NCBI GenBank assembly: GCA_013399305.1
Contig: VXAI01000039.1
Span: 558,001-622,000, forward strand
Direction of reading: 5' to 3'
DNA length: 64,000 nucleotides
Source: Rostratula benghalensis
Taxonomy: Eukaryota; Chordata; Aves; Charadriiformes; Rostratulidae
The notes beneath the pieces are model-generated. The model was not told the origin of the DNA. It worked only from the letters and a program-made list of their open reading frames with translations, and did no database searches. Positions 57,301-64,000 of this stretch are shown in pieces. Position numbers and translations under genes: made by a program. Every line of letters begins with the position of its first letter. The stretch's first letter is position 1.

Positions 57301-60300
57301 ACTTGGCGATGTACATTAAAAACCATGAGCTTGGCTTCCATGTTGAAGATGCATGGGTATTTAGTTAGCTTCCATATCACCACCTGCATTGACTGAAATG
57401 ACAGGAAAGAAAAAGACTTGGTGATTTTCTCTCTGCAAAATCAGAGTTTGGGGATACACGTCCAGACTGAGCTGCCAGCCTGCACGCTGGGAAGCTCCTG
57501 TATCTCTGGCACACGCCCTTGTGCTGTATGTGAACACTGCACCAGCAAGAGGCATGCATTGTAAAAGCAGCTTCTAAACCCTTCTGTGAGTGGGAGATCC
57601 TGACAGAGGGGCAGCTAAACTGTGCAGGCAGATGTGGGTGTTACAGTGCCCCAAGAACAGAATAAGGAGAGAGGGATTTTAATAGCATCTTCCGTAACTT
57701 AGCTAAATGAAAACACACAGTGAAAATGTCCTGGATAGCCATGGTATAGTGCACCTGTTGGTAAAATCCATTGGGATTATTTATTATCTGCCACACCAAA
57801 AGTAGAAACTGGTATACAAAATAATTCAAAGTGTTACACCTCTGGTATGATAAGGCAGCAACTTCAGGTCATGTCCTGTTTGGCTTTTGAGTCTATACTG
57901 TTTCTCAAACCTTCTCCACTCTGGTTAATTGGTACAAAATTGGTACATTAACAAGGGAAAGGTTATGAGAGAATTAGGCAGTTTCCCTGAGAGTTCCAGC
58001 CAAGTTGTCAGAAAACTGCATTTTTTGCCTAAGGAAGCCCCTGCTAGCCATGCTCCCATTTCATGTTGTGCTGTGACACCAGTTGCATTTGGTAGATAAT
58101 TTTCACTCCCCCGTGTTATCCAGAAATGAACTATTTCCCAGATTAGTTTTTTATTGCAGCAGCCTTTTTTTTTTTTTTTTTTTNTTTTTTTTTTTTTTTT
58201 TTTAAGTTGCAAGTAAATTGAATTGCTCCACAGGATTTCTACATAAAAGTTTAAAGAGACCTCACAATATTTCTCTTAATTAACCATAGTGAAATCCAGA
58301 GTAGCAAGAAGCACAGCAACCATCCCTCATGGCTGTTTTACACCGGTCAGAGCTTCAAAGCAAATAGAGCTGCCCAAGATGCTGGAGGACAGCTCTAACA
58401 CTGAGAACCAGGGGTCATCTCAGGAAAATCACCACTGGAGCTGTGAAAATACTGGGATGGTAAATGGCTTCCGTAATTTAGAACAGCTGGAGGACTAGGG
58501 AAAATGTGTTGACTTTGAAATGTGCTGGGCAGCAGTCCAGAGTTGACTTCCCATATACATCAACTCATTTTAATAAAATAGGGGAAACAGTGTTATGCAC
58601 TGCTGGTAACATTTTACACTTACTTGTCTTGGAGGAAGAAACCAACACCATACAATAATCTCCTTCACTTCAGTCACGTAGAACGTGTTTTCCTGTACTC
58701 TGAAACCAGTCCTGGAGTTGACCTGTGTCGATACAGGCAATGTGAAAAGGGGTGTCACCAGACCTGGTGAGCCACGAGTCTGGGTGACAGGACGGAGGAG
58801 TAACGGGGCTCTGCAGAAAGAGCCTGGGGCCCCTGCACAGAAGTGGAGGGATAGAAACACTAGAAGTAGCACAGCACTCAGCAGGGAGAAGTCTCAGAAC
58901 ACCAGGTATAAACTGGCAGGAAAACAATTTCCATTTCCAACAAAGACCCCTTAACAGGGCTCTGGAGGCGGGGAAAGGTGTGTTTCACTTAGAGTGTCTC
59001 TCATACTGCAGGAGAATCTGAAGTTCCCTAATCATCTTCATACTCATTGCCTGGCAAAGATACAATTTTCAGCATGACAGTGAAGATGTAGAGCTCCAAA
59101 CGATGTAACTACTTACGGAGGAGCAGGCCTGCTGCACTTCTTGAGTTAATTTATCTCGATAAATACAGATTCAAGAACCTAAACTTTGAGGCCCATTTCT
59201 GCATTCTCAGACAAATGGATATTAAATTCTGAAGAAAACAGCTTTCTCTCATTCATACTAGGTGCATGCTTGACCTGACTTTCCTAAACCTTGAACATCC
59301 CAGTAGGAAAAAGGCTGGTTGTGAAGAATACAGTTATTGCCCCCTTTCTTCCCCTTGTTCGTCTACAGCTCTAATTCTATTGTCCCAGAAAATTTCTCAG
59401 GTAACAGGCTCTTAAAGTGTGGTGCAGTGGTTACTGTGGCAGCCACCACGTGCCAAGCAGAGATGTCGTCTTCTAAATCCTGTGAGCAGTTCCTGGGGTG
59501 AGGGGTCTGGCCAGCAGAAAGGGGAACGGCTGTGCCACGTAACGGACACCCCACCCTGTGGTGTTTGCACTGATCGCTCTATGCATCAATGCATGAACTC
59601 CTCGCACCCCTGGAAGCCCCCACCAGCAGCTAGAAGGTGCTTCAGCTCTTCATTTCTAGGGAGGGTCTGCCAGGCACAACAGGATTCCTTCAAAGCTGTG
59701 CTGGTGTAGAGCCAAAGAGATTCCTGAAGCAATGTCAAAGGACAAGGCCCCACCTTCCCTTGTAAGAAGGAAAACCAGAGAATTCAACAGGTGAAAAGGA
59801 TTAAAATACTCTAACTTGAACTGATGTGCCCTGTGTACTCACAATCCAAACACCACCTCACCTGGGAAAGAGTTTGCAGTATTTGCAGAGTCGCACTTTC
59901 ATGTGGGTGCAGGTTTCTTTGTTGGCCTGCTTCCATGTTAAATTGAGACAGGATTTTCTGGGAAGCCTTCTGATACAGAATGACCAGCTTCTTGAAAAAG
60001 GTTGTTTCTAGATTTGACCAGAGGCATTCTGTGGAGGAAACACCTAGTGAAGTATCTGTCACAGGTAACATGCAAGTAACTGCAATTGCTAGATGAAGAT
60101 GCATTCTCTTTTGTTCTTTTTTTTTTTTTTTTTTTTTATTAAATAAACTAAACCCCAAAATGCTTAATTTTCCACTACAAATGTTGGTAAACCTCAGACT
60201 CAGAATTTTTTTGGTTTTTTGTGTCTTGCTGCATCGTCCCCATGTTTCTACTTCTACTGAAAGCATTTCTCTCGGGCTGAACTCTATAACAAATTACATC

Positions 60301-63278
60301 AGCGATACTAACTCTTGCTCCACTGCCAATTAAATCAGTCGTTTGTGTCACCACGCAACCCTACCAAGAGTTTGCAGGTCCTTTGTCTGGAGCTTCATGA
60401 TGGCTTCTGCTAGCAGCCTGAGAGAATGGGAAGAGCTGCCATCCTCTCCCTGCAGAAGGAAAGGCAAGATCAGGTAGACTCTGAAATTTTCAGGTGAGAT
60501 GGGAGAGGAAGACAATGACGGCAGTAACGTCTCAATCCCACTTTGCACCTTAGAGGGGGGGGAAAAAAAAAAAAAAAAAGAGAGACAAGGGTTAACAATG
60601 CAATTATGTTTTGCCAAAATCATCTATGAATTAGCTTGGCATGAAATTCCCAATTTCATGCATAAATCCAGAGTTCCTCTGTATCTGCGTAGAGAGAATC
60701 CTTACTTCACATCCTTACCTCCTTGAAGACTAGTGGCTTCTTGCTGATCTTCTTATAAAAATGTTGCACTTCTGACAAGTTTATGCCCAAAAATTCTTTG
60801 GAAGTTTTGAAATGTTCGTCTCTATCACAAAGGTAAAAAAAAAAAAGAAAACAAAAAGAACACCAAATAATGTGAGGAGCTGTTTTTTGTTACTGACTGA
60901 ATAGTGAAGCATCCTAACATCAGAAAATAATTTGAAAGTTCACCTGTGACACCAGTGGGTATAACTTCATCTGTTATAAGAAGATATTCTCACTGTGGGT
61001 GACCTGATGAATATGCTGTCCTTCCAGTCTTGTGTAGCTGTGCTCTGTTAATGGTGGGCTTCCAGTATTTCACCCTAAAATGACTTGCAACCTAAGTGCT
61101 GGGAGGAGCTACTATGGATCTTTTGAGAGCTGTAACATTGCCTAAAGAGATTATCACCGTCTGTCGAATGTCACTACGGAATAATCTGCTAGAATGTGAG
61201 CTTCTGTAGCACATTTTAATAGGACTGGGGGGATAAAAAACTTTATTTTAGCTTGGTCTTTGAGAAATGCAGACTTGCTTCTTGCAAATTCAGATACGAC
61301 TAATCTTCTCTACATACGAGGCCTAAATTGACAATTTCTGGTCTCAAAGAACACTTTCTGGTCAGTTTACACGCAGTCGATATATTCTGTTATGTCTAAA
61401 TCAGCCCACACTACCTTTTTTTCAGGAAGCTTCCGTTGATGCAAGCCTCAGATGAAAAGATCAGTCTGATATGCCTGATAGTGAAAAACAAACCAAAGTC
61501 AATCCTTTCAACATGAGGAGCAACTTCAGTTTTTTAATTCTGAAAGAACAAAAATGTTCCCAGCGTCTCAAGGGATATTAGGCTTACTCAATACCTGTAT
61601 TCCTCGTTCTATTCTTAGTAAAGCAGCTATTTTATCAAGCCATTTGCTGTCAGGCCCTTCCTAATGAGATCTGGAAAGAACCCTCTCTCCTTCACCCTCT
61701 CAACAACCATTTTCCACGTGATCCAAACTCTACTGAAAGTTGTCAGGGAAACATTTAGATCCAAATTACCCAAGATTTTTAAATGCTCAAAATCAGCAGC
61801 TTGAGTCAGACTTTCTCAAAGAAAATAACTTCCTCATGTAAGATCTGGAAGATGACTACCATCATCATAATTCTCAGCCATAAGTGTAAGGCTCTCCACT
61901 GCTTTTGAAAATGAGTAACTAAAGAAGGGATTGCTAATTTTTAAACACTGATGCACACAAAACATTCCCCTTTGGGTATTCTGAATTATGGTTTTTGCAC
62001 AAAGCCTCGGTCTGCAGACTGAATCTTTCACTGATTTAGCCTTTCAGCTCTTCATCAGCTTAACAACCACTAAGAAGAGGACAGGCTTCCAAAGCCAGGC
62101 AGTACGTCTTGCTCCCTTCCTGCATAAAGGTTATCCAAGGGCTGTTGCTTATCAACAAATCTTTTTCCTATGTAAAAACCAAGAAATACCAGTAAAAGAT
62201 TCTGTCTTGGCTAAATTCTTGAACATCAATTCCTACAATAGCCTCCAAAGAATAATAATCTTTAGAGAAAATCATGTGCTGGGGGGGAGTGGAGGGAAGT
62301 GGGGGAGCTCAGCAGGCTTCTGACTTACTTTTTTACACTCTCCCAGTGTTGCAAACTGGAATTGGAAATCCATGCATCCACATCTTTATTCTTCAGAGTG
62401 GCAATACCATTCATGTAGGAATTCTGGGTGAAATGCTTGAAAATATATGAAAATGTTGACAAGATTACAGGTCTAACAGATGGGATTCTTTTTTTTCAAG
62501 CCAATCATTAGAAGATTTTAGCCTAACTGTGAATAAGTTAATGGTCATCCAGCATGATTCAGCTGCATTAACCACAGAACAGATATGTAATTGCAATTCA
62601 AGTCAGTTTCTGGATAAACATGGAAATAAATGCAAGAGACATATGTAAACTTGGAATGCTAAAGCAGGACAGGAAATCCAAATGTTTCCAGGTGTAATGT
62701 GAAAAATGGTAAAATTAGAAGCCACAATCAAATATGCACATACCTTGTTCTTCTTGCAAAGGACAATACTTTGGTTTTCTCCTACGACAATTTCAATCAC
62801 CTCCTGTGATGTGTTGTTTTCTATGAAAGTAAAAAGATTTTTCAAAGGAACGTTTGAAAAGACAGTTATTATGTTCCAAGAGTTCAGTGCACAGATGTGG
62901 AACAGTAAGACAAACCCTCAGATAACAGCTGTCTGTCTAAACAATCCTATGTGGCCATGACCCATTATGATAAATCAAGCAGCAAATGGAATTACCCATT
63001 GTAGAATCTGTTGGGATGACCAAGCAGATGTGAGACATAATGTTAGCCTCTCAGTGCAAACATGAAATCATGAAAGCAAATAGCTCAGAAGAAAAAAAAC
63101 CAAATAAAGAGTGTACAATGTGGAATGGTCATTACCCTCCTGGGACGTTCCAGCATTCACTGGTGAATTGATGGGAAGTGGTATCAACTGATCAGTCTGC
63201 TCTCCCAGCTGTCCTTTTTCACCAGAACCAAACAAATAGACTTTGTCCAAGGAGGGGACATAGACCAGGGTGTGCTGT
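50882..63278 (-). CDS. HERC5/HERC6-like E3 ligase, 3' portion (17 exons), 5' part off the right edge
   Basis: Seventeen exons with matching phases give about 705 residues ending at a TAG (50882-50884). The order is one RCC1-type blade (QHTLVYVPSLDKVYLFG, GEKGQLGE), a linker matching the HERC3 linker exon by exon, then a full HECT domain. The catalytic cysteine lies at codon 50981-50983 in SANTCYHILVLPRYSS. Exons of 77, 60, 167 and 67 nt have the same length as in HERC3. The protein is far more diverged than HERC3, as small HERCs of the HERC5/6 type are; in mammals these are interferon-induced and HERC5 (human) and Herc6 (mouse) conjugate ISG15. I cannot say from this sequence which of HERC5 or HERC6 it corresponds to. 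The PYURF/PIGY unit lies inside its intron 55101-57046, on the other strand. Confidence 0.9.
51731..51830 (-). CDS. HERC5/6-like exon (HECT)
   Basis: 100 nt between gacag and GTAATA. It encodes NVMYRQYGISDQTIRNFW and VFHKLPEEKKKKFL, typical of the start of the HECT C-lobe. Confidence 0.93.
52204..52387 (-). CDS. HERC5/6-like exon (HECT)
   Basis: 184 nt between ttgcag and GTATTG. It encodes KEFVDLYVNYVFNESVQ and FKKGFLRGC...LLPVELQIVLQG, a standard HECT segment. Confidence 0.93.
53379..53455 (-). CDS. HERC5/6-like exon (HECT)
   Basis: 77 nt between catag and GTCAGT. It encodes TIEEEEGSIVELKKNGAN and IPVTKDN, the counterpart of HERC3 exon 21. Confidence 0.9.
53660..53726 (-). CDS. HERC5/6-like exon (HECT)
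   Basis: 67 nt between gaaag and GTAAGA. It encodes RLQRILDEESDHVLENLD and MDFT, matching the length and phase of the HERC3 exon [15 protein letters not shown]. Confidence 0.9.
54704..54870 (-). CDS. HERC5/6-like exon (HECT N-lobe)
   Basis: 167 nt between aatcag and GTACGA. It encodes DIFFRIGTLCGMALYNGR, FPFPKALYKKLLG and LEDFKELLPDVG. Same length as the HERC3 exon. Confidence 0.93.
54960..55100 (-). CDS. HERC5/6-like exon (HECT N-lobe), GC-rich
   Basis: 141 nt between tcgcag and GTAAGG. It encodes VWFVGEEGMDEGGPLQEL, then LRASGLAWFPSQ, in the place of HERC3 [16 protein letters not shown]. It keeps the GEE and GG signature but has lost most of the rest. It lies in the CpG island shared with the PYURF promoter and is much more GC-rich than its sister exons. 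Confidence 0.85.
55195..55290. repeat. perfect palindrome, 46-bp arms with 4-bp spacer
   Basis: Arms 55195-55240 and 55245-55290 are exact reverse complements, checked base by base, separated by ttcc. Pairing fails immediately outside (55194/55291). It ends 10 nt before the PYURF ATG. It may be real or a fold-back assembly artefact. Confidence 0.97.
55301..55732 (+). CDS. PYURF: PYURF (PREY), Trm112-like mitochondrial chaperone, two exons
   Basis: Exons 55301-55449 and 55591-55732 join in phase (AG|G = Arg) to give 96 residues; the human protein is 114. The N-terminus (MLRGTAAVLRRAASSGQ) is basic and Ala/Arg-rich, like a mitochondrial presequence. The core LLRFLVCPLSKRPLR then YDEATNELVNEELGIAYP, VIDGIPNMIPEAAR is the Trm112-like fold. 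The family is known as a stabiliser of mitochondrial methyltransferases for complex I assembly and coenzyme Q synthesis. The 141-nt intron starts GTGAGC and ends GCCAG after a long T tract. It shares its mRNA with PIGY, 48 nt downstream. It is antisense within an intron of the HERC5/6-like gene. Confidence 0.95.
55781..55996 (+). CDS. PIGY: PIGY, subunit of GPI N-acetylglucosaminyltransferase
   Basis: A 71-residue small membrane protein, starting MLPSLPTLTVLVPLLSL and ending HLWTWMGIKLFRHN, near-identical in pattern and length to vertebrate PIG-Y. It has two hydrophobic segments (about residues 5-24 and 41-64) around a polar loop with FPQGCTSTNSLC. It belongs to the ER complex that starts GPI-anchor synthesis, where PIG-Y supports PIG-A. 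The start at 55781 was chosen because it gives the conserved length and has G at -3. An in-frame ATG at 55766 would add MAGGG, and an upstream GTG is unlikely. It is the second reading frame of the PYURF mRNA, as in mammals. Confidence 0.97.
   Translation: MLPSLPTLTVLVPLLSLAGLFYSASVDETFPQGCTSTNSLCFYSLLLPVTIPVYVFFHLWTWMGIKLFRHN
56435..56440 (+). terminator. PIGY: poly(A) signal of the PYURF/PIGY mRNA
   Basis: AATAAA about 440 nt after the PIGY stop. It is the first canonical signal downstream and ends the unit before the next HERC5/6-like exon at 57047. Confidence 0.6.
57047..57169 (-). CDS. HERC5/6-like exon (leads into HECT)
   Basis: 123 nt between cttcag and GTAAGA. It encodes EPLVLTGPEQWVLAVNRQ and SHFRKMLK, aligned with [11 protein letters not shown]...KKPLK of HERC3 and ending in the same phase 0. 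It is 48 nt shorter at its 5' end. Confidence 0.85.
57222..57235 (+). repeat. poly-G tract
   Basis: An uninterrupted run of about 14 G in the short intron between the exons at 57047-57169 and 57276-57392. It is C-rich just 5' of the acceptor in the HERC5/6-like transcript. Confidence 0.85.
57276..57392 (-). CDS. HERC5/6-like exon
   Basis: 117 nt between tttcag and GTAAGT. It encodes SMQVVIWKLTKYPCIFN and MEAKLMVFNVHRQV, aligned with HERC3 exon 16 ([15 protein letters not shown]). A second AG nine nt inside (before VVIWKL) is an alternative start. If that is used, a separate microexon like the 24-nt one in HERC3 may exist and was missed. Confidence 0.8.
58165..58203. repeat. poly-T tract with an ambiguous base
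   Basis: About 39 T with one N at 58184. Likely a poly(A) tail relic or slippage tract in an intron of the HERC5/6-like gene. Confidence 0.9.
58624..58722 (-). CDS. HERC5/6-like exon
   Basis: 99 nt between acacag and GTAAGT. It encodes VNSRTGFRVQENTFYVTE and IVWCWFLPPRQ. Starts with Val-Asn and is phase 0 at both ends like HERC3 exon 14 (114 nt). Confidence 0.85.
59862..60028 (-). CDS. HERC5/6-like exon
   Basis: 167 nt between ccacag and GTGAGT. It encodes CLWSNLETTFFKKLVILY and SATLQILQTLSQ, the counterpart of HERC3 exon 13. Confidence 0.87.
60365..60548 (-). CDS. HERC5/6-like exon
   Basis: 184 nt between ctaag and GTAGGG. It encodes VQSGIETLLPSLSSSPIS and FRVYLILPFLLQGED, aligned with HERC3 exon 12 ([18 protein letters not shown]). 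Confidence 0.9.
60719..60821 (-). CDS. HERC5/6-like exon (linker)
   Basis: 103 nt between gatag and GTAAGG. It encodes DEHFKTSKEFLGINLSEV, aligned with HERC3 [16 protein letters not shown]. Confidence 0.9.
61415..61474 (-). CDS. HERC5/6-like exon (linker)
   Basis: 60 nt between atcag and GTAGTG. It encodes HIRLIFSSEACINGSFLKK, aligned with HERC3 exon 10 ([16 protein letters not shown]) and identical in length. Confidence 0.9.
62329..62423 (-). CDS. HERC5/6-like exon (linker)
   Basis: 95 nt between acccag and GTAAGT. It encodes NSYMNGIATLKNKDVDAW. Like HERC3 exon 9 it begins with Asn-Ser and ends in phase 2, but is 30 nt shorter. Confidence 0.83.
62744..62820 (-). CDS. HERC5/6-like exon
   Basis: 77 nt between catag and GTATGT. 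It encodes NNTSQEVIEIVVGENQS and IVLCKKNK, the counterpart of HERC3 exon 8 (77 nt, [17 protein letters not shown]). Confidence 0.9.
63136..63278 (-). CDS. HERC5/6-like exon (RCC1-like blade)
   Basis: 143 nt between gaacag and GTAATG. It encodes QHTLVYVPSLDKVYLFGS and GEKGQLGEQTDQ, the counterpart of HERC3 coding exon 7 (161 nt). It is the most 5' exon found. The sequence 63279-64000 shows no further RCC1 exon. Confidence 0.9.
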
Positions 63279-64000
63279 CTGTTCAGAAAAGAGAAACGGT
63301 CATAACAAGCTAATACTACTGGGCTACTGGTATTAGCAAATAAAAACAAAGTATACAGATGCATTTTCAGAGTGGATAGCTGGGGTATGTCTTTAAAAGT
63401 CTTGACAGTCCAGCTAAAGAATCCCTTTAACCAAAGTCTTAAGACCCTTGTATAAACATTCAGCAATAAAGAAACATGTGGACTCAAATTCCCTATACTA
63501 TCCTCTAATGTTTGTGTTTTACCCTGGTTCCACAAATAGGCTAGCAAAAATAAAGCTAGCCTTGCTGGCTTCACTCTCTTCCATTATTTAAAGGGTAACT
63601 TCTATGCTGCTGAGCTTGACACAAAGCCCAGGAAAGCTGACAGGAGACTTTTTTTCTGGCCCAGTTCCAGAAATGCAGAATGAAACTGGCTAATTATCAT
63701 GACTCTTTGATCCTTTTTAACGACCCACCAGTTTGTCAAAGTGGATGGGAAATTGTTGACTTTCCCAGTGCAGGCTTTTGACAGTCTTTTGGCCTTTGGA
63801 ACCCAGTACACCCTTCATTTCTTAAAAGAGCACAAAACCAAGGGCTTTCTGGCTTCTCTGGGAGAGCCCTCTGCTTTGAACAGGCTGAGGGTTCTGCTTT
63901 CACTAAGGTTGTGGCAGGAGGGTGGCTTAGACTTGAAAAGCGGACGGTATTCTGCCTGTGCTGGCTTACTGGGATACAGGGATTTGAACATCTTGGTGAC
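63279..64000 (-). other. HERC5/6-like intron (partial)
   Basis: The next upstream exon, expected to match [13 protein letters not shown] of HERC3, was not seen. The open frames here have no RCC1 motif. Confidence 0.6.

Overview
This is a vertebrate nuclear window, most likely from a bird. The evidence is spliced GT-AG genes with short introns, two CR1 LINE fragments of the avian/reptile type, a few ancient MIR-like SINE relics, and the conserved HERC3 - PIGY/PYURF - small-HERC neighbourhood (human 4q22). There is no prokaryotic organisation, no CRISPR array and no RNA gene that I can support.

Left part (1 to about 45.5 kb, minus strand): HERC3, an RCC1-like plus HECT E3 ubiquitin ligase. I could place 21 consecutive coding exons with compatible splice phases, from the ATG at 40361 to an exon ending at 1649. 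Together they encode about 885 residues. The last roughly 165 residues, including the catalytic cysteine, lie beyond the left edge. A CpG island at about 44.7-46.0 kb holds the promoter and a probable non-coding first exon. The first coding intron is 16.1 kb and appears to hold only repeats.

Middle (46-50.9 kb): an intergenic stretch with a CR1 fragment and no recognisable gene.

Right part (50.9-64 kb, minus strand): the 3' portion of a second, diverged small-HERC gene (HERC5/HERC6-like). It has 17 exons, from part of the RCC1-like region through a complete HECT domain with the catalytic cysteine. Its upstream exons lie beyond the right edge. Many exon lengths and phases match HERC3 one for one, which supports tandem duplication.

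Nested inside one intron of this gene, on the plus strand, is the bicistronic PYURF/PIGY unit: a Trm112-like mitochondrial chaperone plus a small GPI-GlcNAc-transferase subunit. It has its own CpG island and poly(A) signal.

The most unusual items are: (1) a 63-bp in-frame minisatellite that repeats the exon-end plus 5' splice site of one HERC3 exon, interrupted by an assembly gap; (2) a perfect 46-bp-arm palindrome just upstream of the PYURF ATG; (3) the antisense nesting of PYURF/PIGY within the HECT-coding part of the HERC5/6-like gene, where the flanking HECT exon is GC-rich and poorly conserved. I do not see a wholly new system here.
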